A stretch of DNA of 64,000 nucleotides, taken from the NCBI GenBank assembly GCA_965261315.1, contig CBDHDM010000093.1, positions 62,001 to 126,000 on the forward strand, read 5' to 3'. Within the stretch, counting starts at the first letter, position 1; each line of letters begins with the position of its first letter. The translations under genes were made by a program, and so were the position numbers. The notes under the pieces are model-generated. The model saw nothing but the letters and a program-made list of their open reading frames with translations. It had not been told where the DNA came from and did not search any database. Origin of the DNA: Endozoicomonas sp965261315 (GTDB taxonomy: Bacteria > Pseudomonadota > Gammaproteobacteria > Pseudomonadales > Endozoicomonadaceae). Shown here piece after piece: positions 44,867 through 54,359 of this stretch.

Positions 44867-47122
44867 ATGACGCTTACTGCCCTCGTTGTAGTTGCTTTAG
44901 CTTCACTGCTGTCATTTGCATTGGCGTGGTTTGTCAGCCGACAAACCCAACAGCGCCTTCAATTGCAGATGGAGCGTGAAGTGGATAGCCAGCAACTGCA
45001 GATTGCCCAGCTGACAGAGCAGAAGGTGGCTCTTGAAAGTGAGCTGGTCGAGCAAAAGGCTGTATTGCAGAGCGAGCGGGAGGACAGCCGATCCCGGTTG
45101 CAGAGAGAGACTCAGCGACTCGGTGATCAGCTCAGCCAGCATCAGGTCAAGGCAGGGCGTCTGGAAGCCATGATGATTTCAGAGCGCAAACGCGAAGCTG
45201 AAAAAACCAGAGACTTTCAGGAGCTGGCTAAAGAGCTGGCATCCGAGCGGGCTGTGCGGAGTCAGGCAGAACAGCGGGCAAAAGAGCTGGAAACCCGCCT
45301 TGAAGAACAACAGAGCCAAAACCAGAAAGCCCTGATGCAGCTTCAGGAAAACAAGGAAGCCCTCAAGCAGGAATTCAAACACCTGGCGCACGAAATCTTT
45401 GAAGCCAGAGGTAAAGTTCTCTCTGATCAACACCATGAGCAGCTGCATTCACTATTGGCTCCGTTCAAGGAACAGTTGGGTGAGTTCCGCAACAAAGTGG
45501 AAGAAGCGCACAGAGAAGACAGCGTTAGCCGCGCAGCACTGAAGCAACAGCTGGAAACCATGCATCAGCTAAATCGAAAGATGACGGACGATGCTGAAAG
45601 TCTTGCTAAAGCCCTCAAAGGAGACAAGAAGCTTCAGGGTAACTGGGGTGAAATGCAGGTTGAGACCATCCTAGACAGCAGTGGTCTGATCAAAGGTCAG
45701 GAGTACGAGCGTGAAGCCAACTTCAAAGATGAGGATGGTCAGAATAAGCGTCCGGACTTTATTGTTCACCTGCCCGAAGGTAAGCACCTGATCATTGACT
45801 CCAAGGTGTCGCTGGTGGACTACATGGCTTATGTGAATGCAGAAACGGATGCTGATCGTGATGCGGCTATGGTTCGTCATATTCAATCTATTCGGAATCA
45901 CATCAACAGCCTGAACCAGAAAGACTACCCCAGCCTGCCGGAAATCAAGGCTCCGGATTTCGTTTTCATGTTCATGCCTATTGAGCCTGCGTTTATCTCT
46001 GCCTTCCAGTACGATCAGAAGCTGTTCAATGATGCATTTGAAAAGCGCATTGTTGTTGTAACACCGACCACCCTGCTGGCAACCCTGAGAACCGTTGCCA
46101 ACCTGTGGACCATTGAACGCCAGAATGCCAATACCCGTAAACTGGCTGATAAAGGTCGTCAGATATACGACAAACTTCGTATATTCGTGGAAAAAATGGA
46201 GAAGTTGGATACACAGCTGGGCAATGCCCGCAGTACCTACGATGAAGCTATGGGTACGCTGAAGCATGGCCGTGGCAATCTGATAGCCCAGGCCGATCAG
46301 TTTCTGGCGCTGGGTGTTCGGGTGAAGAAAGAGTTACCCGCCAAAACGCTGGAAACGGCTGATCTGGAGCCCCTTGAGGCCGAAGAGTTACTGGCTTTTG
46401 AAGCAGGGGCTCAGTCAGCAGCCTCTGAAGTGGATGTCGTAACGTCCCATCAGGAAGAAACACCGGAAGCCCGGGAATCAACGCCAGAACCCGTAGAGGT
46501 TTCGCCTGTCACAGAAGCTCATTCATTAGCGGAAGAACCAGTAGAAGCCTATGAAGAACCCACTTCTGAACGGGGTGTGGATAGTACGGTTGTTGATGAA
46601 CCTGAACCACAGGAACCGACATACTCAGATGTTGTCGCGCCTGAAGTGACTCCTGCAGTTGCGGAGCAGTCCTTTGAGCGTCAAGATTACGGTTTGCCTG
46701 AGCAGCACGCACAGACTCCGGAAGATTATGTTGTGGAAGAACCTGCTGCTGCAGAAGCAACGTCTCATGAGTCCGTAATGGTGGCTGAATCAGGGAGCCA
46801 AGCGCCTGATCTCGCTTCGCTGGATTCCAGACCGGGTTTTGAATATGCAGAGGCAACGACAGCGACTGAAAACCTGCAACAGACCGAGTCTTCAGTCGGG
46901 GACAATGGCTATGTGCCGTCAGGTGAAGGTGAACTCCCAAATACTCCGGACTTCTCCGTGCTGGAATCTCAGCTTGCCGAGCTGGGCAGTGACTTGTCCT
47001 CTACAGACGGAGAGTTGCCGTCCCTTGAAGCAGAGCTGGCCAGACTGGAGCAGGAGCATCCTGAATATTCCTTGTCTGACTATGAGCAACAGTTCAGGTC
47101 AGAAGATACCCCCTCAAAGTAA
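44867..47122 (+). CDS. rmuC: RmuC-like DNA recombination protein with long acidic tail
   Basis: A 751-residue protein. An N-terminal membrane helix (LVVVALASLLSFALAWFV) is followed by a coiled coil (about 25-215) and the RmuC nuclease-like domain (about 220-480) with LKGDKKLQGNWGEMQVETIL, KRPDFIVHLPEGKHLIIDSKVSL, and VVTPTTLLATLRTV. RmuC limits inversion at repeated sequences and is usually 450-520 residues long. Here about 240 extra residues, rich in Glu, Pro, Ser, Thr and Val, are added at the C-terminus, ending in a short helical segment (LESQLAELGSDL and LEAELARLEQEH). The extension is in frame and not a neighbour fusion. Confidence 0.9.
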   Translation: MTLTALVVVALASLLSFALAWFVSRQTQQRLQLQMEREVDSQQLQIAQLTEQKVALESELVEQKAVLQSEREDSRSRLQRETQRLGDQLSQHQVKAGRLEAMMISERKREAEKTRDFQELAKELASERAVRSQAEQRAKELETRLEEQQSQNQKALMQLQENKEALKQEFKHLAHEIFEARGKVLSDQHHEQLHSLLAPFKEQLGEFRNKVEEAHREDSVSRAALKQQLETMHQLNRKMTDDAESLAKALKGDKKLQGNWGEMQVETILDSSGLIKGQEYEREANFKDEDGQNKRPDFIVHLPEGKHLIIDSKVSLVDYMAYVNAETDADRDAAMVRHIQSIRNHINSLNQKDYPSLPEIKAPDFVFMFMPIEPAFISAFQYDQKLFNDAFEKRIVVVTPTTLLATLRTVANLWTIERQNANTRKLADKGRQIYDKLRIFVEKMEKLDTQLGNARSTYDEAMGTLKHGRGNLIAQADQFLALGVRVKKELPAKTLETADLEPLEAEELLAFEAGAQSAASEVDVVTSHQEETPEARESTPEPVEVSPVTEAHSLAEEPVEAYEEPTSERGVDSTVVDEPEPQEPTYSDVVAPEVTPAVAEQSFERQDYGLPEQHAQTPEDYVVEEPAAAEATSHESVMVAESGSQAPDLASLDSRPGFEYAEATTATENLQQTESSVGDNGYVPSGEGELPNTPDFSVLESQLAELGSDLSSTDGELPSLEAELARLEQEHPEYSLSDYEQQFRSEDTPSK

Positions 47123-47230
47123 CCTTTTCTCAATAGCGTATTTACCCCCACTGTGCCGAAGCCGGGATTTCAGTAAGCTAGTTCCAAAAGAATATGGACT
47201 TATCTGAAATCTCAACCCCGGCACACTCTA

Positions 47231-48124
47231 ATGAACACTACGATTAAGGCAGATCTGGTACTTCTACTGGTTACTCTGCTGGCTGCATCTGGCTGGCTGT
47301 TTTCCAAATTTGCCATCGGTGGCATGCCTCCTCTTGGTTACATTGGTGTCCGTTATATTGCTGCGGCTTTGTTGCTGCTGCCCTTTGCCGCACGGCAGCT
47401 GTTTCAGTTAAACAAAAGCCAGCTATTCATCTGTGTGATGGTGGGGTTAATTCAGACCATGGCCATGTATCTCTGGATTCAGGCGGTGGATAGCTCAGAC
47501 CGGCTGGGTGAAGGGGCGTTCATCATGAGCCTGTCCATGATTATGGTGCCATTCATGGGACGGTTGCTCTATGGCAGCCGAATTGATCGTTTTACACTGT
47601 TTGCCCTGCCATTCGCCATTGCTGGTATTGCATTGCTGGCATTGAAAGGCAGTTGGGAATTTGAACCTGCCCAGGGGTTGTATCTTATGGCAACCCTGTT
47701 TATTGCCTTGCACTTTGTGTATACCAATCATAATGCGCCCGGCATCCCTTCAATGGCTTTGACCTTTATGCTGTTGCTGGTACCCGGCGTGCTTGGTATG
47801 GCCATTTCCTTCACGACAGAAAGCTGGCCGGAACAGGTTGCAACCGATACCTGGGTTTGGGTGGCCGCAGCGGTATTGGTGGCTACCAGTCTCCGTTACT
47901 TTCTTTATACATGGGCTCTGAAACACTCAGAAGCGGGCCATGCTGCACTGATTATGGTGATTGAGCCAGTCTGGACGGCGGTGATGAGTGCTATCTGGAT
48001 GGGTGAAACCATGACTGCCCAGAAACTGATGGGGTGTGGATTGATCTTTATGGCGCTGATGGTTGCCAGATGGCGCTCCATCTTCAAGCCTGCTATTCCC
48101 GACTCACAGCTGGTTCGGGAATAA
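47231..48124 (+). CDS. DMT-superfamily (EamA) transporter
   Basis: A 297-residue inner-membrane protein with ten hydrophobic helices in two EamA repeats, the layout of drug/metabolite exporters such as RhaT/YdcZ relatives. Marks include FAIGGMPPLGYIGVRYIAAALLLLPFA in repeat one and the APV/EP-type segment IMVIEPVWTAVMSAIWMGE in repeat two. The substrate is unknown. The 3' end overlaps the convergent LysR remnant by 21 bp. Confidence 0.88.
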   Translation: MNTTIKADLVLLLVTLLAASGWLFSKFAIGGMPPLGYIGVRYIAAALLLLPFAARQLFQLNKSQLFICVMVGLIQTMAMYLWIQAVDSSDRLGEGAFIMSLSMIMVPFMGRLLYGSRIDRFTLFALPFAIAGIALLALKGSWEFEPAQGLYLMATLFIALHFVYTNHNAPGIPSMALTFMLLLVPGVLGMAISFTTESWPEQVATDTWVWVAAAVLVATSLRYFLYTWALKHSEAGHAALIMVIEPVWTAVMSAIWMGETMTAQKLMGCGLIFMALMVARWRSIFKPAIPDSQLVRE

Positions 48125-48620
48125 CTCACCCAGAATAAATGAATAGCGGCTTGCCACTGGGCGGTGCCGTTTATGGATCAGGTAAATCGTTTCATAAGCG
48201 GCAGTGGTCATGTTTAGGATGGCGATATCGTCCTGCCGGTGAAAGGTCTGCACAATAGACTCTGGTAAAACAGTAAAACCATTGCCGGCTGCTACAGGCT
48301 CCAGAATCAGATTGATCTGGTTAATAGCGCCTTTCACCGGGAACTCTGAAAGGTGCTGGAACTGCGGATAATTTACCCTGAGTACTGATGAGATGTGATG
48401 TTTGGCATCCGGATGCATGATCACTCCCAGCTGGCACAAATCGTGGTAACTGGCATCCTGATAATTAGCCGGAACCACAAGCAGCAGTTGCTCATGGTCA
48501 ATGGCCGTTGTTATCAGTTCGGGCTCATCAGTTTCATGAGTGATCAGACCAATATCAATCGCATTGCTCAGAAGTTCTGAAATAATCCGGTGGTTGGGGG
48601 CCACCTCAGGCAATACTGAG
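48104..48620 (-). pseudogene. LysR co-inducer domain fragment
   Basis: The frame encodes only the substrate-binding half of a LysR regulator (ISELLSNAIDIGLITHE, HEQLLLVVPANY, LEPVAAGNGFTVLPESIV, then a C-terminal HRPVASRYSFILGEL). The helix-turn-helix and linker, about 100-120 residues, are absent. Upstream, on the same strand, the sequence changes into a phytochelatin-synthase-like gene in another frame. It cannot bind DNA. Confidence 0.75.
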
Positions 48621-48929
48621 GGGGGTAAAGAAGCTGTCTTGAGTGTGGTAAGTATGAGGGTAATAGACTGGATCACCATATTGGCTTGCTCCCAGCGTAT
48701 TCAGCACCGTGACGGCACTGGCAATACCACAGTAAGTTTGTGTTTTCTGGGTCGTCAGGTGAGGAACCAGTCGCCAGAAGTCAGCGTCCTCAGATAAGCG
48801 TTTCTGCATTGGGATGGCTTCAGGGCTGTTCCAGTAAACGACAGTATTTTTTGTTGAGGCGCCAATGGCAAAGCTGGTCAGGCAGACAAGTAAACCAAAA
48901 AAGATGAGCCTGTGACTTTTTATAACCAT
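48621..48929 (-). pseudogene. Phytochelatin-synthase-like protein, N-terminal fragment
   Basis: A signal-peptide-like start (LIFFGLLVCLTSFAIGAS) is followed by LTTQKTQTYCGIASAVTVLNTLGA, the catalytic-cysteine segment of bacterial phytochelatin synthase (a papain-like glutathione-processing peptidase), and HTQDSFF. The His and Asp of the triad, further downstream in complete proteins, are missing because the gene joins the LysR fragment near 48605-48635. About 103 of some 230 residues remain. Confidence 0.7.
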
Positions 48930-49072
48930 GGTTGTGCAGTCATGCCGGGAAGAATGTATACGACAGTGTAGGCTAGCCTGAAAAAACGTTCGGGACTTTG
49001 CATACTCTGGAGATAGGTGCAGCGTGGTAAGCTGGTTGCTTATCCATAGCGCCAGAGTAAAAGAGATGAATC

Positions 49073-49912
49073 ATGTCAATAAACAATAAAAATGTACTGA
49101 TTACCGGGTGCTCCAGTGGCATTGGCCGGACACTGGCGCTGGAGTTTCAGCAAAGAGGTTATCGTGTCTGGGCAACAGCCCGTAACCTGCAAAGCCTTCA
49201 GGATTTTGCGGATAAGAATATTCAGTTGCTGTCACTGGATGTGAACAGTGAATCGCAAGTGGAGGAGGTGGTTCAGACGATTATCAAGACGGATGGTCAC
49301 CTGGATATGCTGGTGAACAATGCTGGCTATGGCAGCATGGGGCCATTGATTGACCTGCCTGGTGAAGAACTCGAACACCAGTTCAGCACGAATGTTTTTG
49401 CCCCCATGAGCCTGATACGTAAGTTGGCTCCCCAAATGTGTACCCGCAAACAGGGTACTATTGTCAATATTGGCAGCGTCTCCGGTGTTCTGTATACCCC
49501 TTTTTCTGGCAGCTATTGTGCCTCAAAGGCCGCATTCAATGTTCTATCCGATGTTCTCAGAATGGAGTTGAAACCTTTTGGTATTCGGGTGGTCACCGTT
49601 CAACCCGGTGCAGTTCAGTCACGGTTTGCAGATAATGCCAGCCGGGTGCTCAAACAGGTGATGAAGCCAGACAGCCTCTATATGCCTATAGAGCAGAGTG
49701 TGCAGAAGCGAGCCAATGCCTCACAGGACAACCCCACACCGGCGGATAGTTTTTGCCGTGACCTGGTGAATAAACTGGAGTCTGGGCGTGGGCTCAATAT
49801 TGTGCGGCTGGCCAATGGCAGCCTGGCTTTCCCCCTACTGAAAACACTACTGCCAACCGCTATTCTGGAGAAAGTACTGGGCAGACTCTTTGGCCTGAAT
49901 CGGCTCAAGTAA
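49073..49912 (+). CDS. Short-chain dehydrogenase/reductase
   Basis: A 279-residue classical SDR with TGCSSGIGRTLALEF (cofactor loop), NNAGYGSMGPL, catalytic Ser in NIGSVSGVLYTPFSG and YxxxK in SYCASKAAFN, then VQPGAVQSRF. The ATARN after strand two suggests NADP(H) preference. The C-terminal extension (LAFPLLKTLLPTAILEKVLGRLF) is like those of oxidoreductases acting on lipids or retinoid-like substrates at membranes, but the substrate is unknown. It is a single gene, followed by tRNA-Ser. Confidence 0.88.
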   Translation: MSINNKNVLITGCSSGIGRTLALEFQQRGYRVWATARNLQSLQDFADKNIQLLSLDVNSESQVEEVVQTIIKTDGHLDMLVNNAGYGSMGPLIDLPGEELEHQFSTNVFAPMSLIRKLAPQMCTRKQGTIVNIGSVSGVLYTPFSGSYCASKAAFNVLSDVLRMELKPFGIRVVTVQPGAVQSRFADNASRVLKQVMKPDSLYMPIEQSVQKRANASQDNPTPADSFCRDLVNKLESGRGLNIVRLANGSLAFPLLKTLLPTAILEKVLGRLFGLNRLK

Positions 49913-50005
49913 TTTTTTTGTCTGTAGGTATATATTCTTTTTGCCTTTGAGCATCGGGTGATATAAAGTACGCCACCTGTTCGGGCGGTAACGCTTTGAG
50001 CAAAT

Positions 50006-50096
50006 GGTGAGGTGTCCGAGTGGCTGAAGGAGCACGCCTGGAAAGTGTGTGTACGTTAATCGCGTACCGAGGGTTCGAATCCCTCCCTCACCGCCA
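50006..50096 (+). tRNA. tRNA-Ser (GGA)
   Basis: A 91-base class II tRNA. The acceptor stem GGTGAGG pairs with CCTCACC, the anticodon GGA sits at 50040-50042 in CTGGAAA, a long variable arm (GTACGTTAATCGCGTAC) follows, and the T-loop is GGTTCGAATCC. Discriminator G and encoded CCA (50094-50096) are present. Confidence 0.95.
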
Positions 50097-50154
50097 TATT
50101 CCTTTCTTAACTCCTTGATTTACCTTCCTTTTATCCTGGTTCAATTGTTCCAAA

Positions 50155-50415
50155 TTACCTATGTGTCCAAGATGTGTCCATTTTGCTTAATGGGTTTAGT
50201 CTTACGGCGTCGTTTAAGTGTTCTTTGCTGAATTTCGCGTATTTCATGGACATCTTAATGTCGGCATGACCGAGGATACTTTGCAGTACCCGAATGTTTC
50301 CGCCAGTCATCATAAAGTGGATGGCAAAGGTGTGGCGTAGAATCTGGCTTGCTAGTTCTCGAACGGTTCTGACTCCAAAGCGCAATAAAGCCCTCCTGAA
50401 TGATTCAGGAGAATT
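50155..50415 (-). pseudogene. Tyrosine integrase, C-terminal fragment
   Basis: The frame gives FRRALLRFGV, then SQILRHTFAIHFMMTGGNIRVLQSILGHADIKMSMKYAKFSKEHL: the HxxR, the LGH and the tyrosine (MKYAKF) of a phage-type integrase. The N-terminal DNA-binding part and first catalytic Arg are missing upstream of about 50415, where the methyltransferase gene abuts. Its end lies 60 bp from tRNA-Ser, the usual place for an island integrase. It is a remnant of an element once integrated at the tRNA. Confidence 0.8.
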
Positions 50416-50432
50416 TATATAAAAGAATAATA

Positions 50433-51623
50433 TCAATTGCTATGTTCAGATTTGGGTTTATAAGCAAACAGTGTGAAGCTCTTTTCGCGCCACTTGATTG
50501 GGTTTGAACCCTCTTGTTTAGTATTCTTAAGATAATTGTCGATTAATTGATTTAAAAAACTGTCTGCTAAATCACGATCTATTCGTTTAAGATGATTATA
50601 TTCTGGAAGCCACTGCTGAACAAATCCCAGTAGCTTCTCTCTATTATCAAACTCTTTGTTTACGTAGTCTGAGTTAAGAACAATCCCGGTAAAACCGACC
50701 GCGCTCAGCATGTCTTCCATAACCTCCTGTTGATGAAAATGCTGTGTCGGTAAAAAACCTGAAAATGGATCTTTGAATCCCGAACTACATTTTAGTCCGT
50801 TAAGCGCAGTTTGAAATGGTAAGCCTTCTTTGCTAGCAGCATAGAAAGCAGCTAGATAACCTCCCTCAGCCAGCTGATTGTAGATATTTTGTATTGAGGG
50901 GCGTAAATCAGCTCCATCTATCCAGTGGATAACATGGCTGGTTAGAATGACTTTTGGCTTCTCATCCTTAGTACTGCAGCAGAAATCAGCTGCTGAAGCA
51001 GGTGGTAGTTTGACAATTCTATACCCGTCATTAGATGAATGCTCTACAGCATCCAGCATGCGTTGATCTTTGTCGACGGCGTAGATGGTCTTGCTACGGA
51101 AAATATTTGGATAAGTGGATAAGTTCCTACCGGTTCCACAGCCCAAGTCGAGGATAGGGTCGATAGGCGGTGTTATTTTGAAGTGTTTAAGAACCTTTTC
51201 AGCTAGATTTGTTGCATCAGTCTGCTGAGAACTTGAATTATTGGTATAATTCTCAGGTTCCCACACCATCTCTTTAGCTTTGGGAGAAAGAGGAGTAGTG
51301 TCTCCTTTAGTTTCAGCCCTTGTGCATTTAGATAATAAAGACTGCGGGCTAGTACTTTCAGCCCCTCTCCTACTTACTGGCTGCGCAAATGAGGTACTTG
51401 AATCAGTTTGCTCATAGCTCGTGTGAAATTGCTCTTGCATTGTGTTTTGGCCCACTTCATAGGGACCAAGCTTGCCACGGCGTTCTTGATTGTGAAGGTC
51501 CGAGGCTGGAGGGGGGGGATAAGCTGGGGAGACCTCACTTGCTGACATATCCAGTGGACTTTGATTCACTGTTATTACATCCTTTTTGATGTGCACATTA
51601 GAATTATTTTGATATTTCACCAA
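50433..51623 (-). CDS. Methyltransferase with long disordered N-terminus, effector-like
   Basis: A 396-residue protein. Residues 1-135 are Ser/Thr/Gln/Pro-rich and probably unstructured (PAYPPPPASD, PVSRRGAESTSP). From about 150 a class I SAM-methyltransferase domain follows: motif I ILDLGCGTGRNLS, an acidic strand end (YAVDKDQRM), VILTSHVIHWI and LAEGGYLAAFYAA. This is close to the Methyltransf_11/25 type. The start is TTG 51623 with AGAGG nine bases upstream. It is AT-rich and flanked by an integrase scrap and AT-rich DNA, so probably transferred. The disordered N-terminus plus enzyme domain resembles secreted effectors; the target is unknown. Confidence 0.75.
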   Translation of the reverse strand: MVKYQNNSNVHIKKDVITVNQSPLDMSASEVSPAYPPPPASDLHNQERRGKLGPYEVGQNTMQEQFHTSYEQTDSSTSFAQPVSRRGAESTSPQSLLSKCTRAETKGDTTPLSPKAKEMVWEPENYTNNSSSQQTDATNLAEKVLKHFKITPPIDPILDLGCGTGRNLSTYPNIFRSKTIYAVDKDQRMLDAVEHSSNDGYRIVKLPPASAADFCCSTKDEKPKVILTSHVIHWIDGADLRPSIQNIYNQLAEGGYLAAFYAASKEGLPFQTALNGLKCSSGFKDPFSGFLPTQHFHQQEVMEDMLSAVGFTGIVLNSDYVNKEFDNREKLLGFVQQWLPEYNHLKRIDRDLADSFLNQLIDNYLKNTKQEGSNPIKWREKSFTLFAYKPKSEHSN

Positions 51624-52442
51624 GGTGGTGAACCTCTTTAGACATTTAATAAACGCATATAGTTCCCCTGCTAACTGTTCCGGATGATTTCTTTTTATAT
51701 TGACTTTGTTAGTTTGGTCATATCCTGAAGAAAATAGTGAAGGTTGTAAATGGTGAGTAAGTCATTGCTGTAACAATACTTGATGGAGTGAGCTGTGAAC
51801 ATCACTCTGAAAGAGTTTGAAAGACCTTACGTTGGTTTTTAAATTGTAATTTATAAAAAATAAAAGTTTTATTATATGTCTTGATTTAAATAATACTTTG
51901 ATATTCTATTGCTATTATCCATTCTATTATTATTCGCATGCCCAGAAAAAGAATTGCCATCAGGAGTAGGTGGATTTATGCTGGCAACTGAAAGTGAAAA
52001 TTAACAGGTGTTATTATTATTTCAAGAAAAGGGTATTCCCTGTTAGATAAACTCAAAATGGTTCATTTTCTACATGCTTAAGAATGAAATAGAGGTTCTT
52101 GGGGTAATTAGAAATGTAAAGCGTTTCAGCTTTTTCTGTGTATCCAACATTTATCCATTTCTCTTTATAGATTCAGTCATTTTTCATTATTTATTGAAAA
52201 GGTTAGTCACCATGTATCACATGGTCAAGTGGTGTGCTGTTCTGTTCATAAAGAAGAACTCAGGTCAGTAGTAACTGAGGAAGGTATTTTAAAACTCTGT
52301 GATTCTGTACTGAAAAAACAGAGGAGCTTTCCATCTTCTGATTTTTTGATTGTCTGAAGCACTGCAGGGTAGTCTCTATTTTATTTTTACTGTTGTGCAA
52401 TCAAATCCGGTTTTCTTTCGTCTTCTATAAAGGGGAAGAAAA
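51624..52442. other. AT-rich gene-poor stretch
   Basis: About 800 bp of AT-rich DNA without convincing genes. A 65-codon frame at 52074-52271 has no family-like features. It probably belongs to the transferred segment around the methyltransferase. Confidence 0.4.
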
Positions 52443-52538
52443 TAACTATAAACAGATGGAAGCGCCGGATGATGATAACAAACGATAAAAATACGCCAGA
52501 ACAGCTGGCACTGGTGCTGCTGGCCATCCACCGGGCTG

Positions 52539-52760
52539 GTGCTGATTTTTGGCAATCCCGCACTGGTAAGAGCTGCCGGCGTTGCCGTGATGGTGGTGAT
52601 GCTGATGTATATGTTCCATAAGCTGAATATGGATAAAAGTATTATTGCCAACCTTAATGGCGTTAAGCGTGAATTTGCCCTGGCGGCGGCTGGCACGGCT
52701 TTTACCGGTCAGGATTTACTGGCCCGGAGCAAAGGTTATTTTTGCAGAAGCTATGGATAA
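52539..52760 (+). CDS. Small membrane ORF before the sigma factor, doubtful
   Basis: A 73-codon frame with one membrane helix (VRAAGVAVMVVMLMYMF) and a polar tail. Its end overlaps the start of the sigma-factor gene by seven bases, as coupled genes do. No ribosome site is clear, and codons in another frame just upstream (from ATG 52473, MITNDKNTPEQLALVLLAIH) also look protein-like, so the real gene may be frameshifted here. Low certainty. Confidence 0.3.
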   Translation: MLIFGNPALVRAAGVAVMVVMLMYMFHKLNMDKSIIANLNGVKREFALAAAGTAFTGQDLLARSKGYFCRSYG

Positions 52761-53130
52761 GGCATTACTTAACCGGCTCTATCGCTATGCCATCTCCCTG
52801 ACCGGCGATGGTGATGAGGCTTATGATTTGTTGCAGCAGGCGGTTGAACGTTACCTTCGCCGGCCTGACAACAGTGTTCGTGTACCGTCAGCCTACCTGA
52901 TGCAAACCATTCGCAATTTGTTTTTTGACCAGGTTCGACACCAGAACCTGCACCTGGTTGTCAGCGAGCAGCTTCAGCAGGACAGTGCCCGGCAGGAAGA
53001 TGCACCGTCTCCTGCAGACCTTCTGATGTATCAGCAGGATGTGGAGCAGCTGATGCAACAGCTGGGTTGTCATGAACGGGAGTTGCTCTACCTCTGGGCT
53101 GTGGAAGAATCCCTTCTTTATTTCCAATAG
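52754..53130 (+). pseudogene. ECF-type sigma factor, truncated before region 4
   Basis: The frame begins at ATG 52754 and encodes sigma region 2: LYRYAISLTGDGDEAYDLLQQAVERYLRR, then YLMQTIRNLFFDQVRH, which contacts the -10 element. The linker and CHERELLYLWAVEE lead into region 4, but the helix-turn-helix that binds the -35 element is gone. The frame changes to unrelated codons near 53107 and stops at 53130, overlapping the 3' end of the gene on the other strand. About 45 residues are missing. Confidence 0.75.
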
Positions 53131-53684
53131 GGTGAGCTATCAAGCTCATCAGCAAGATGCTCTCTGATTGCCTTGAGCTCTTTGTAATCAAAAAGGTTTG
53201 AATTTTCCAATTCTATCATGACTTCCCTGGATTCTTTATTATCAAATATTGATAACTTAAGTCCACTTTCTTGAAACCTGATTTTGATCAACCGAAATAA
53301 TAATTCCTGCGTCTCACGTAATTCAAAAACTTCATCTGAAACTTCATTTTCATTGGTTCTTGAAGATTTTAAATAAGCGTTCTTATCAGAGTCTGTCTCA
53401 GGATCATTCTGGTTAGTTCCAAAAACAGTGTTTTCAGGTAATATTGAAATTTTCTTGTTAATCGTTCGATTATAAACTTTTTTAGCTTCGTCAAAGTGTT
53501 TCAGCGTTTTAGTTGAAAGTGTCTGGCTTTCTTCGCATAAATTTAAGTACTCAGTATGAGTAATGGTCTTACCCTTAAAAAATGCAATAAATGCTTTTTT
53601 TAATCCGAGGCCTTCTTCTTTTGCAAATCGAGCAGAATCCATCCATTTTAATTGAAATGATTCTCCAGAGCATTGGATTGACAT
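53118..53684 (-). CDS. Unknown AT-rich helical protein
   Basis: A 188-residue charged, mainly helical protein with no signal peptide, membrane segment or recognised motif. Its start (MSIQCSGESFQLKW) has AAAAAGGG upstream on the minus strand. The last codons lie at the point where the truncated sigma-factor gene ends, so this gene arrived with the segment that broke that gene. Codon use is much more AT-rich than in the housekeeping genes. Confidence 0.6.
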   Translation of the reverse strand: MSIQCSGESFQLKWMDSARFAKEEGLGLKKAFIAFFKGKTITHTEYLNLCEESQTLSTKTLKHFDEAKKVYNRTINKKISILPENTVFGTNQNDPETDSDKNAYLKSSRTNENEVSDEVFELRETQELLFRLIKIRFQESGLKLSIFDNKESREVMIELENSNLFDYKELKAIREHLADELDSSPYWK

Positions 53685-54359
53685 GGCAAAATTCCCTTTT
53701 TGTTAATGAATTAAGTGATTCTAAATTAACATTATATCATGTTATTCTGATATTGGACTTATGATATACGGTCTACTTTATTGATTAGATATCCTAACTC
53801 TTTGTTTGTATTGATTTTTTATGATATTGGAGCGGTTTTCTATAGCCTGAATTATTAATGGAGAAATGTGAATTTCTCTATATACTATCAATATTCTGAG
53901 AATAAATAAAACATGCAATAAATAAGAGGGCGATTCAATACGTTACCAATGTGTGTCTAATTTATTGTTTTTCCTATTGTTACTTCTCTTTCCGATGTGC
54001 CCGAAAAGTATCTGTTTTGTTTAATATCTGTTGGGCTAATGCACAGTAGGTTGTTGCATGTTACTTCGAATCACCTTGCTCCAGGGTAGCTCATTACCCT
54101 GTTACCAACCCTAATTAGTTAGATTCTGATTTCTGATCATGATTTGTTCAGTAATGAGTGGGAATGGCAGTGTGCTTAATGAAAATTCATAGAAATTGAA
54201 CTTTCTAATTTAAAAAATGACTAATAACTTAGTACGTTGATATATTTTGTTTTTTTTATTCATGATTATGAATAGAGAGGGTCTTGTTTTCTTGAAGTGA
54301 ATATTGGCCATACAACAATCTAATAAATAAAAAATGCTAATAATGGAGGTGGCATTTAA
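53685..54359. other. AT-rich stretch without genes
   Basis: About 675 bp of AT-rich DNA. No open frame with protein-like character was seen on either strand; the end near 54340 carries the ribosome site (GGAGGTGG) of the next gene. Confidence 0.45.

Noticed and set aside
45671..46267. 198-codon minus-strand frame inside rmuC
   Set aside because: Antisense shadow of the conserved RmuC domain.
50006..50096. A clear attL/attR pair at tRNA-Ser
   Set aside because: No second copy of the tRNA 3' end was found in the window, so only the integrase scrap supports a former island.
52376..52696. 106-codon minus-strand frame with hydrophobic residues
   Set aside because: Antisense to the ORF before the sigma factor; no ribosome site or motif was found.
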